Source: Verrucomicrobiota bacterium
Lineage (GTDB): Bacteria; Verrucomicrobiota; Verrucomicrobiia; Verrucomicrobiales; DEV007
Direction of reading: 5' to 3'
Assembly: GCA_003402735.1 (NCBI GenBank)
Contig: QQNE01000027.1
Coordinates: 1 to 44,569 of the forward strand
Length of the DNA: 44,569 nt
Each line of letters begins with the position of its first letter. The first letter of the stretch is position 1. The translations under genes were made by a program, and so were the position numbers. The notes under the pieces are model-generated. The model ran no database searches, was not told the DNA's origin, and saw only the letters and a list, made by a program, of their open reading frames with translations. Shown one piece after another: positions 8,310 through 15,816 of the stretch.

Positions 8310-10685
8310 TTAACCGATGCGGAACTTCTCCCGGAGCCGCTGCCGCAGCAGTTCTGCGGCGGTGTTCAGGGAGAAGGTCATGAGAAAGAGCACCATGGCA
8401 CCGAGGAACAGGGTGCGGTAGTGGGTGGAGTGAACGGCGGCTTCGGGCAGTTCCACCGCGATGTTCGCCGAGAGGGTTCGCATGCCGTTGAAGATGTCCC
8501 AGTGATCCGCCAGGGGAAACTGGCCGTGACCGAGGCCGAACTCGCCGAAGATCAAGCGGCCATTGGTGTCCATGATGGCGGTGTTCCCGGTGGCCATCAC
8601 GACGATCATCGTCTCCCCCACGGCCCGACCGAACCCGATCATCAGGGCCGAAAAGATCCCGGCCGAAGCCACCGGCAGGACCACCGTGCGGACGACTTGC
8701 CAACGGCTTGCGCCCAGGGCTTCCGAGGCGGAAATGATGGAGGGTGGGACATTCGAGAGGGAATCCTCAGAGATGGTGAAGATGATGGGGATGACGGCGA
8801 AGCCCATCATGAAGCCGACCACCAGGCAGTTGCGTTGGTCGTAGGGAGTGCCGGTGAATTGGGGCCACCAGAGGCGGAAGTCGGCGATTTTGCTTCCGTC
8901 CGGAGCGTCGGTCACGAAGAAGACCCTTTCGAGAATGGGCCCGAGATGCCAGCCGCCCCACGCAATCAGGATCACGATCGGGATCAGGACCCCATACTCG
9001 GAGCCCTTCGGGAGAAGATTGCGATGGCGCACCGGGAGGAGGCTCCAACCGAACCCGATCAGGGCGGAGATGAGAGGGATGAGAATGACGATGGCGATCA
9101 CCGAGGGGACCCGCGTCTCGATGAGCGGAGCCAGCCAGAGCGCGGCGAGGAAGCCGAGGACCACCGACGGGAGGGAGGCCATGATTTCCATGACCGGTTT
9201 CACCACCTTCTTGACGTCCGGGTGCATGAATTGGGCCACGAAGACCGCCGCCAAAAGGGCGATCGGCACCGCAAAGAGCAGGGCGTAAAGCGTCCCCTTC
9301 AGCGAGCCGATGATGAGCGGGGTCAGGGAGAGTTTCGGTTCGAAATCGTCCGTGCCGGAGGTCGATTGCCATTCGTGCTTCGGTTTCGAGGAACCCTCAT
9401 ACCAGATCCGGCTGAAAAAGGCGCGGAAACCGGCTTCAGGGTGCGGATCATCGACTTGGTAGAGGTGGAGGACACCGGAATTGTCGAGCAAGGCGAGGTG
9501 CTCGCTCTTGGCATCCATCGCCAAGTCAACCGGCCGGAAAGAGAGTTTGATGGATGCGCGCACGCCCTCGGTCGTGGCGTGACAGATGCGCAACAACTGG
9601 TCGTTGGCCACGGCGAAGGACTTGTTTCGCTGGCTCGGAAGATAGTGGAGAATGCCGCCGGGCAGGGCCGGAAAGGATTTGGTCTGCCCGAAGAGCCGGG
9701 TTGTTTCTCCAGGAGGCACAAAGAGGCTGAAGATCCGCAGGTCGCCCGCGTCGCTCCAGGTCACCAGGGAGACGTCACCGAGGAGCAGATCGATCCCGGC
9801 CAGGGGGGAAGATTCACCGGGGAACGGTCTGAAGCGCTGCCGCAACTCCCACGCCGAGTTCTTCAAAAAGAGATAAAAAATCTCGTGACGGTCGGTCTCG
9901 ACAATCACGCTGTCGGCGGTGCCGGGGATGAGAACATGCTCGGGATGTTGTCCTTCCAGCTTGGCGGTCAGGTCAATGCTCTCACCGATCTTGACTTGGC
10001 CGGCGCCGAGCAGGGAGCGGCTCTGGCGGAGGCTGGCCACCAGGAGCTTGGCCGAGGCCCCTTGCCCCTGGACGACCGCGACGAGCTTGCGATCCCCAGC
10101 GTCCTTGTAATCCACAGACTGCAACGGCTGGCCTGGGGGCAAGGGAAGAAGCCGTTCCGATGAGACGCTGCCCTTGACCACGGTGGATCCGGTCGCGTCC
10201 GCCGACGATGCATATTTGACCTGGTAAATGGCCACCTGACCGTCGCTCAGGCCGAGGATGAGGCGGTTGTGTTCCGGATCAAAACGGCGGGAAGTCACGG
10301 TCACCGCGTCGGGCAGCGGCAAGGTGACTTGGCTTGGTTGATTGATCGAAGGTTGAACCGGTTGGAAACGAAGGGTGCGCTGGCCATCGTAGTGGAAGGG
10401 GAGTTGGGACCACTCGTCGAGACCGGTGAGACCGTCCGCAGTGACCGGGAACTGGACCGTCGCGGTTTTCTCCACCCGCGCTTTGCCGAACAACGGGACG
10501 ACTTCCGAAAAGATGAAGGCGAAGATCCCGAAAACCGCGACGACGATGCAGACGCCGCCGAAGGCGATGATCGAGGTCATCAGACGGTCCAGGCGCAAGG
10601 TTCTCTGCGAAACCAAAAACCGCTCGGGGACCGGGCGCGGTGGTTTCGATGCCACGATCGGCGGTGAAGGCTCGGAGGGAGACAT
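8310..10685 (-). CDS. pstC: Phosphate ABC transporter permease PstC, long form
   Basis: Partner permease of PstA, 791 residues against about 320 in E. coli. One membrane helix near residues 33-60 is followed by an extracytoplasmic region of roughly 380 residues with repeated short beta-like segments (for example NRLILGLSDGQVAIYQV, DLAMDAKSEHLALLDNSGVLHLYQV) that looks like a WD40/beta-propeller sensor. The canonical permease core begins near residue 460 (LTPLIIGSLKGTLYALLFAVP), with the ASLPSVVLGFLAALW segment and the EAA loop ASEALGASRWQVVRTVVLP. Long PstC proteins occur in other Gram-negatives, and the role of the insert is not established. It lies between pstS and pstA. Confidence 0.93.
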   Translation of the reverse strand: MSPSEPSPPIVASKPPRPVPERFLVSQRTLRLDRLMTSIIAFGGVCIVVAVFGIFAFIFSEVVPLFGKARVEKTATVQFPVTADGLTGLDEWSQLPFHYDGQRTLRFQPVQPSINQPSQVTLPLPDAVTVTSRRFDPEHNRLILGLSDGQVAIYQVKYASSADATGSTVVKGSVSSERLLPLPPGQPLQSVDYKDAGDRKLVAVVQGQGASAKLLVASLRQSRSLLGAGQVKIGESIDLTAKLEGQHPEHVLIPGTADSVIVETDRHEIFYLFLKNSAWELRQRFRPFPGESSPLAGIDLLLGDVSLVTWSDAGDLRIFSLFVPPGETTRLFGQTKSFPALPGGILHYLPSQRNKSFAVANDQLLRICHATTEGVRASIKLSFRPVDLAMDAKSEHLALLDNSGVLHLYQVDDPHPEAGFRAFFSRIWYEGSSKPKHEWQSTSGTDDFEPKLSLTPLIIGSLKGTLYALLFAVPIALLAAVFVAQFMHPDVKKVVKPVMEIMASLPSVVLGFLAALWLAPLIETRVPSVIAIVILIPLISALIGFGWSLLPVRHRNLLPKGSEYGVLIPIVILIAWGGWHLGPILERVFFVTDAPDGSKIADFRLWWPQFTGTPYDQRNCLVVGFMMGFAVIPIIFTISEDSLSNVPPSIISASEALGASRWQVVRTVVLPVASAGIFSALMIGFGRAVGETMIVVMATGNTAIMDTNGRLIFGEFGLGHGQFPLADHWDIFNGMRTLSANIAVELPEAAVHSTHYRTLFLGAMVLFLMTFSLNTAAELLRQRLREKFRIG

Positions 10686-10708
10686 AGAGGGTCCCGGGGC
10701 CAGGATCT

Positions 10709-11671
10709 TCAGTTGAGGGTAACGCTCACCTCACTGGCCATGCTGGCGGGCAGGGGGAAATAATGGTCCTTGATCACGATTTCCTGGCCCGCCTTGGAGA
10801 GTACGAATTTGAGGAACTCGCTGGTGAGTTTGTCCATCGGAAGGGCCGGATTGCGATTGACGTAGACGTAGAGAAAGCGGGCCAGGGGATAGCTTCCGTC
10901 GAGGCAATTCTCATAAGAGGCCGCGGCCAGGGCATCGGGGGTCTCGCCCAGCGCGAGGGCCTTGACACCGGAAGTGGCGTATCCGATCCCGGCGTAGCCG
11001 ATGGCGTAGAGATCGGCGGAAACGCCCTGGATCACGGCGGACGATCCCGGTTGCTCTTTGACGGAGGATTTGAAGTCGCCCTTGGCCAACGCTTGTTCCT
11101 TGAAAAACCCGTAGGTGCCGGAAGCGCTGTTGCGACCGTAGAGCGAGACAGCGCGTCCCTTCCAGGCATCAAGTCCTGCCTGACCCCACTCCGCCACATT
11201 GGTTCCGCCGCGGGTGAAGGTGCTCGAGAACATGCCGTCGATTTTTTCCAGGGTGAGTCCCTGAAGGGGATTGTCTTTGTGGACGAACACGGCGAGGGCA
11301 TCGATGGCCACCCTGACTTCGAGAGGCTTGTAGCCGAATTTTTTCTCGAAGGCATCGATCTCCTCGCCCTTCATCGGGCGGCTCATGGGGCCGAGTTGGG
11401 CCGTGCCTTCGATCAGGGCCGGGGGGGCGGTGGCAGAGCCCTTGCCTTCCACCTGGATGTTCACGTTGGGGTATTTGGCCTTGAAACCCTCGGCCCAGAG
11501 AGTCATGAGGTTGTTGAGCGTGTCCGACCCGATGGAGTTGAGGTTGCCGGAGATTCCGCTGACGACTTGGTATGGGGGAAGGGCGGCGTCCGGTTCAAGG
11601 GCGGTTGCCGTTTCCGCAAGGATCAGGAAGCTGGAGAGGACGACGGCGGAGAGGAAAACAGAGGGTTGCAT
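10709..11671 (-). CDS. pstS: Phosphate-binding periplasmic protein
   Basis: Periplasmic solute-binding protein of the phosphate importer, 320 residues with a signal peptide (MQPSVFLSAVVLSSFLILAE, cleavage near residue 25). The start at 11671 is chosen because the 18 upstream in-frame residues are not signal-like. Phosphate-site motifs are visible: GSDTLNNLMTLWAEGF (the GS[DT]T loop), EGKGSATAPPAL, the AQLGPMSRPMK strand and YGRNSASGTYGFF (the NSGS/SGT loop). It is first in the minus-strand pst operon, 23 bases before pstC, and diverges from pstB2 across a 224-base intergenic region that should hold the promoters for both arms. Confidence 0.93.
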   Translation of the reverse strand: MQPSVFLSAVVLSSFLILAETATALEPDAALPPYQVVSGISGNLNSIGSDTLNNLMTLWAEGFKAKYPNVNIQVEGKGSATAPPALIEGTAQLGPMSRPMKGEEIDAFEKKFGYKPLEVRVAIDALAVFVHKDNPLQGLTLEKIDGMFSSTFTRGGTNVAEWGQAGLDAWKGRAVSLYGRNSASGTYGFFKEQALAKGDFKSSVKEQPGSSAVIQGVSADLYAIGYAGIGYATSGVKALALGETPDALAAASYENCLDGSYPLARFLYVYVNRNPALPMDKLTSEFLKFVLSKAGQEIVIKDHYFPLPASMASEVSVTLN

Positions 11672-11764
11672 CGGTCTGAAGCGTCGGGTTGATGATGGGG
11701 GGTGGAAGGCCACTGACCCCCACACTAATAGGGGCGCAGAGTGGCAAGGGGAAATTGGGAGATG

Positions 11765-11820
11765 GTGACGAAAGCGTCACACATTCCACGATTGGGCCAA
11801 GACTCAATGCCAATGTGACG
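11765..11820. promoter_or_regulatory. Candidate control region between pstS and pstB2 (GTGAC/GTCAC repeats)
   Basis: Within the 224-base divergent region, GTGACG (11765-11770) and CGTCAC (11775-11780) form a perfect 6-base inverted repeat with a 4-base spacer. TGTGACG recurs at 11814-11820. GTGAC and GTCAC start 11 bases apart, one helical turn, the period of known Pho boxes (direct repeats of CTGTCAT-like heptamers that end in GTCACA). This resembles a PhoB site in spacing but not cleanly in sequence, so it is only a candidate operator for the two arms of the locus. Confidence 0.3.
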
Positions 11821-11895
11821 ATCTCTTTGCTTTCCTGGCAAACAAACAGCCCGATTGCCTGCTTGAATTCCCCTTGCTCTCACGGAAGATCTCGC

Positions 11896-12705
11896 ATGGA
11901 CACTTTGTCCCCTCCCACTGCTTCCGCGGTCTCGCCGCCCCCGCCCGCTCCGGTGGCGATCCAGGTGGAGGATGTCGATTTTTATTATGGTCCGAAGCAG
12001 GTTCTCTTCGGGATCAACCTGCAGATTCCGCGTCGGGAAGTGACCGCGTTCATCGGACCGTCCGGGTGCGGAAAATCGACCCTGCTGCGCTGTTTCAATC
12101 GGATGAATGACCGGGTGGATGGTTCTGGGGTGCGGCGGGGCAGCATCCGAGTGGAAGGACAGGACGTGCATTCCAAGGACACGGACCCGGTGCAATTGCG
12201 GCGGGAAGTTGGGATGGTGTTTCAAAAGTCCAATCCCTTTCCGAGGAGCATTTACGAGAACGTGGCTTACGGATTGCGGATTGCCGGGGAGAGGGACAAG
12301 GAGATTTTGGACCGGAGAGTGGAAGAGAGTTTGCGTGGGGCGGCGCTCTGGGATGAGGTGAAAGACCGGCTGCAAGACAATGCGTTCGGACTTTCCGGAG
12401 GTCAGCAGCAACGTCTTTGCATCGCGCGCGCCATCGCGGTGAAGCCGAGCGTCCTCTTGATGGACGAGCCCTGTTCCGCTCTCGATCCCGTTGCCACCTT
12501 CAAAGTGGAGGATCTCATCACCCAGTTGAAGCAGGAGTTCACCGTGGTGATCGTGACCCACAGCATGCAGCAGGCGACGCGGGTGTCGGAGTGGACGGCC
12601 TTTTTTTACCTGGGAAAACTCGTCGAGTTCGGCCTGACGACGGATCTTTTCGGGCGGCCCAAGGAGACCCTGACGGCGGACTACGTGACTGGGCGGTTAG
12701 TCTGA
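11896..12705 (+). CDS. pstB: Phosphate ABC transporter ATP-binding protein (copy 2)
   Basis: A second full-length PstB, 269 residues. Walker [11 protein letters not shown]-loop [22 protein letters not shown], signature LSGGQQQR, Walker [14 protein letters not shown] and switch His in VTHSMQQA are all intact. The start at 11896 ([19 protein letters not shown]) is chosen over the upstream in-frame ATGs, which lie in the pstS-side control region. It diverges from pstS and leads the plus arm (pstB2, glycosyltransferase, phoU). It could serve the same permeases under other conditions or work with PhoU in signalling; the sequence cannot separate these. Confidence 0.94.
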   Translation: MDTLSPPTASAVSPPPPAPVAIQVEDVDFYYGPKQVLFGINLQIPRREVTAFIGPSGCGKSTLLRCFNRMNDRVDGSGVRRGSIRVEGQDVHSKDTDPVQLRREVGMVFQKSNPFPRSIYENVAYGLRIAGERDKEILDRRVEESLRGAALWDEVKDRLQDNAFGLSGGQQQRLCIARAIAVKPSVLLMDEPCSALDPVATFKVEDLITQLKQEFTVVIVTHSMQQATRVSEWTAFFYLGKLVEFGLTTDLFGRPKETLTADYVTGRLV

Positions 12706-12722
12706 AGGGCCGGGAGGACCTC

Positions 12723-12740
12723 AGCAAATTTTCTGCAAAT
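12723..12740 (+). promoter_or_regulatory. Tandem heptamer repeat with 11-bp period upstream of the glycosyltransferase
   Basis: Two copies of C(A/T)GCAAAT start exactly 11 bases apart just after pstB2 (CAGCAAATTTTCTGCAAAT). The spacing matches that of Pho-box direct repeats, though the sequence differs from the E. coli consensus. The intergenic stretch is 159 bases, enough for its own promoter. A regulatory role is inferred only. Confidence 0.25.
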
Positions 12741-12864
12741 CGTGGGATCGGTGTTATCGTGACCCGGGAACCGTGCGGTGACGGAATCGCAACACAGTAA
12801 GCCTTGCTGAATCGCCAGGGTCCTTTAAAAGGTGAGCCGCATCCGACGGTCACCCCCGCCTGTC

Positions 12865-14010
12865 ATGAAACTGACGTTTGTCACAGACACTTATGCCCCG
12901 CAACTCAACGGAGTGGCGCGGACGCTGGAGCGTTTGGTGATCGGTCTGCGCGACCGTGGGCATCGCGTGGACTTAGTTCGGCCGGCGGTGTTGAAGGCGC
13001 AGGAGGAGGGCATGGAGGTGATGTCATTCCCGCTTCCGGGATACGAGGGGATCCACGTCGGCTTCCCGACGGTGGCCCGTCTGCTTTCCCGCTGGCATCG
13101 GGAACGTCCTGACATTGTTTACGTGGCGACGGAGACGCTGCTCGGGTTCGCCGCCATCCATTCCGCTCGGACTTTGGGGATTCCGGTAGTCACAGGGTAT
13201 CACACCAACTTCCAGCAGTATTTGTCCTACTACCACATGCCGCGACTTGAGCCGATCGCGATGGCTTATTTGCGGTATCTGCACAATCTCTCCGCTCGCA
13301 CCTATGTCCCTTGTGAGGACGTTTTGGAGGCTCTGGGTGGAGAGGGATTCGGAAACCTGGCTCTCCTGCCGAAGGGGGTCGATACGGATCTGTTTCACCC
13401 CGGCAAGCGAGATGAATCGCTGCGTCGGGAGTGGGGGGCCGGTCCCGGGGACCCGGTGGCGATTTATGTGGGTCGTCTCGCTGCCGAAAAGAACCTGCCG
13501 TTGGTGGTCCGGGCCATGGAAGCAATGGGGAAAGTGCATCCCGGTTTCAAGGGAGTGTTGGTTGGGGAAGGACCGAAGCGGGCGGAATTGGAGGCGGCTT
13601 ATCCAGCGGGCATCTTTGTGGGCCCGAAGTTTGGGGAGGATGTGGCCCGGCATTACGCGTCCGCGGATCTCTTCATCTTTGCCAGCGAGACCGAGACTTT
13701 CGGAAATGTGGTGTTGGAAGCGATGGCCAGCGGCTTGGCGGTGGTGGCCTACAGCTACGCGGCGGCGCGGCGTCACGTGAGGCATGGGGTGAACGGCTTC
13801 ACCGCTCCGTTCTCGGACGAGGAGGCCTTTTTGGCCTGTTGCGTGCAGGCGCTCGACCAGCGGGATTGGGGAGAGTTGCGGGCGGCCGCCAGAACAGAGG
13901 CTTTGGGCGTTTGCTGGGAGCGGGTCATTGACAATTTTCAGGAGAGTCTCCGGGAACTGGTCGATGTCGGCGCGCCCGAACAAGCCTGCAGTCCCGCTCC
14001 GTTGGATTGA
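12865..14010 (+). CDS. GT4-family glycosyltransferase in the phosphate locus
   Basis: A retaining GT-B glycosyltransferase of 381 residues. The start ATG at 12865 gives the typical N-terminus MKLTFVTDTYAPQLNGVART seen in the MgtA/SqdX/PimB-like branch of GT4. The C-terminal donor-binding half has YVGRLAAEKNLPLVVRAM, then the family EX7E motif ETFGNVVLEAMASGLAV near residue 285. No membrane helix or signal peptide is visible; these enzymes sit at the cytosolic face of the membrane and often glycosylate lipids such as diacylglycerol or phosphatidylinositol. It lies between pstB2 and phoU in the same direction. A role in making phosphorus-free glycolipid is inferred from position; the acceptor and sugar are not known. 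Confidence 0.85.
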   Translation: MKLTFVTDTYAPQLNGVARTLERLVIGLRDRGHRVDLVRPAVLKAQEEGMEVMSFPLPGYEGIHVGFPTVARLLSRWHRERPDIVYVATETLLGFAAIHSARTLGIPVVTGYHTNFQQYLSYYHMPRLEPIAMAYLRYLHNLSARTYVPCEDVLEALGGEGFGNLALLPKGVDTDLFHPGKRDESLRREWGAGPGDPVAIYVGRLAAEKNLPLVVRAMEAMGKVHPGFKGVLVGEGPKRAELEAAYPAGIFVGPKFGEDVARHYASADLFIFASETETFGNVVLEAMASGLAVVAYSYAAARRHVRHGVNGFTAPFSDEEAFLACCVQALDQRDWGELRAAARTEALGVCWERVIDNFQESLRELVDVGAPEQACSPAPLD

Positions 14011-14369
14011 ACCCGGCAAGGCCCGAAGGCCCGCCAGATTTGGTGGTGGGTGGGGTGAGTTTTTAAAATTTTTGTGAGGCAGAAAAATAGATTCTATTCG
14101 GAAGTCGTTCGGTCCAGTCGACCCTGCGCCCGCCCTGTTTTTGGCGGAGGCTCGGATGGCTCATTTTACGGGGGTGTAAGGGATTCTCCCAGGTCGTCCG
14201 CTCGGGGCCTTGGGGGGGCGTTTGGTCTTGTTTTTTTGCGAAAAATCTGCTTTGTTTGGAGTCGACTCTCTGGGGTGTCTGCAGTCCCTGTCCGTGATCC
14301 GTTGATGCCGAGATCGGAGTTCCTGATGCTTGCAGGTCGGGGAGTCTCACCTTGCTTTGCCCCCCAAAC
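14011..14369. other. 359-base non-coding stretch before phoU
   Basis: No gene is supported here. A weak hairpin CCGCCA-GATT-TGGTGG (14031-14046, one G-T pair) with a T-run 14 bases later may end the glycosyltransferase transcript. An AT-rich island at 14060-14105 stands out in the high-GC background and is the likeliest place for a phoU promoter, but no clear -35/-10 pair could be assigned. Several poly-T and poly-G runs follow (about 14209-14237). Confidence 0.4.
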
Positions 14370-15095
14370 ATGAAGAACGTCAACAACCATTCCCTCGCCC
14401 TTTTCGACACGGCTTTGCGGGAGCTCCGGAACTCATTGCTCACGATGTCGAGCATCGCCCAACGCAATTTGGAGAGTGCCGGTCGTGGATTGTTGGATCG
14501 GAATTCGACTCTTTGCAGCCTAGTGATCGGGGAGGACGATGAGGTGGACGAGTTGGAGCGGTTGATCGACCGGGAGGCGATGGAGATTCTCATCCGCTAT
14601 TCCCCATTGGCCCAGGACCTTCGGGTGGTGCTCGCCTCGATGAGGATCGCTTCCAACCTGGAGCGGGTTTCGGATCAGGCGGTGACCGTGGCCCGGCGGG
14701 CCCGGAAAATGAACAAGCAACCGGAAGCCGCTCTGTGCAAAACCATCGAGCCGGTCCTGCAGCTTTCGAAGGAATTGATCCGCGATTGCATGAAGGCCTT
14801 CGCCGAGGGCAATGTTCCGCTCGCCTTGTCCGTGATCGCGCGGGACCGGGAGTTGGATCGGCGCCATCGCACGTTGACCAAGGAGTTCACCCGGGCCATG
14901 GAAGTGCATCCGGTCGACATCCGGACGCACCTGCATCTCACGTTTATTGTGCGGGCCCTGGAGCGGGTGGGCGATCACGCGGTCAACATCGCCGAGGACG
15001 TGGTCTTCATTGAGCAAGGTGAAGACATCCGTCACGTTCACGAGACCGGTGAAGCCAAACGCCGGACCCAAGTCACGGCGGCTCCGTTGAACTGA
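14370..15095 (+). CDS. phoU: Phosphate signalling protein PhoU
   Basis: Negative regulator that links the Pst transporter to the PhoR-PhoB two-component system and modulates phosphate uptake; peripheral to the membrane. 241 residues with two tandem three-helix PhoU repeats. Repeat one includes EDDEVDELERLIDREAMEIL and LRVVLASMRIASNLERVSDQA; repeat two includes ARDRELDRRHRTLTKEF and HLTFIVRALERVGDHAVNIAED. The E/DxxxD metal-cluster motifs are present in both. The start at 14370 is chosen because MKNVNNHSLALFDTALREL is the normal N-terminus. No phoR or phoB gene is in the window. Its last 23 bases overlap the end of trmD on the other strand. Confidence 0.94.
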   Translation: MKNVNNHSLALFDTALRELRNSLLTMSSIAQRNLESAGRGLLDRNSTLCSLVIGEDDEVDELERLIDREAMEILIRYSPLAQDLRVVLASMRIASNLERVSDQAVTVARRARKMNKQPEAALCKTIEPVLQLSKELIRDCMKAFAEGNVPLALSVIARDRELDRRHRTLTKEFTRAMEVHPVDIRTHLHLTFIVRALERVGDHAVNIAEDVVFIEQGEDIRHVHETGEAKRRTQVTAAPLN

Positions 15096-15786
15096 GGGGC
15101 GATTCGGGCGGGGAATCCAGCAAGTCGGGCCGGTTGCGGCGGGTTCGTTCCAGGGCCTGGGATTGTCTCCATTTGGCGATTTCACCGTGGTGTCCGGAAA
15201 GCAGGACGTCCGGAACTTTCAGGCCCTGGTATTCGACCGGGCGGGTGTAGTGCGGGGCTTCCAGAAGACCGGGCTCTGCGAAGGACTCCTCCACCGGGGA
15301 ACGGGCATCTCCCAGAACCCCGGGGATGAGGCGGATCACGGCGTCGGCCACAACAGCGGCGGCAATCGCTCCATTCGTGAGAATGTAATCGCCTATCGAA
15401 ATTTCATCGTCCACCAAGACCTCGACGACCCGATGGTCCACGCCCTCATAATGACCGCAAAGGAGGATCAGGTGGGACTCGTTGCGGGCCCAGTCGCGGG
15501 CGGTGGACTGACGGAACACCCTGCCTTGCGGGGTCAGAAGAATCACCCGGCTGTCTGAGCGCCGCAACTCACCGACGGCCCGGAAGAACGGGTCCGCTTT
15601 CATGAGCATTCCGGCCCCGCCACCGTAGGGTTCGTCGTCCACGGTGCGGTGCCGATCCGTGGTCCAATCCCGGAGATCGTGGATTCGAAGCCGGACCAAG
15701 CCAGCCTCCTGAGCCCGCCTCATGATGCTCTCCGACAGCGGGGCTCGGCAGATTTCCGGAAAGATGGTGAGGATTTCGATCTCCAT
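15073..15786 (-). CDS. trmD: tRNA (guanine-N1-)-methyltransferase
   Basis: Makes m1G37 next to the anticodon, which keeps the reading frame. A SPOUT-fold enzyme of 237 residues. Motifs: IEILTIFPEI at the N-terminus, RTVDDEPYGGGAGMLMK, LCGHYEGVDHRV and the trefoil-knot SAM site SIGDYILTNGAIAAAVVADAV, then VEYQGLKVPDVLLSGHH. ATG at 15786 is preferred to the TTG one codon earlier. It is 30 bases downstream of prfB on the same strand, not in the common rpsP-rimM-trmD-rplS order. The C-terminal 8 residues are encoded opposite the end of phoU. Confidence 0.95.
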   Translation of the reverse strand: MEIEILTIFPEICRAPLSESIMRRAQEAGLVRLRIHDLRDWTTDRHRTVDDEPYGGGAGMLMKADPFFRAVGELRRSDSRVILLTPQGRVFRQSTARDWARNESHLILLCGHYEGVDHRVVEVLVDDEISIGDYILTNGAIAAAVVADAVIRLIPGVLGDARSPVEESFAEPGLLEAPHYTRPVEYQGLKVPDVLLSGHHGEIAKWRQSQALERTRRNRPDLLDSPPESPLSSTEPP

Positions 15787-15816
15787 CAAGGGGGAGTGAT
15801 GCCGGAAGCCGATCGA

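Noticed and set aside
8058..10163. A 701-codon open frame on the plus strand opposite pstA and pstC
   Set aside because: It is antisense to two clearly recognised permease genes, its product is charged low-complexity sequence rich in Gly, Asp, Glu and Arg, and high-GC genes commonly leave such shadow frames.
14074..14373. A 99-codon frame (GTG start) ending on the phoU ATG as ATGA
   Set aside because: The ATGA overlap is tempting, but the product is Ser/Arg/Gly-rich with no domain, the region has poly-T and poly-G runs, and no ribosome-binding site precedes the GTG.
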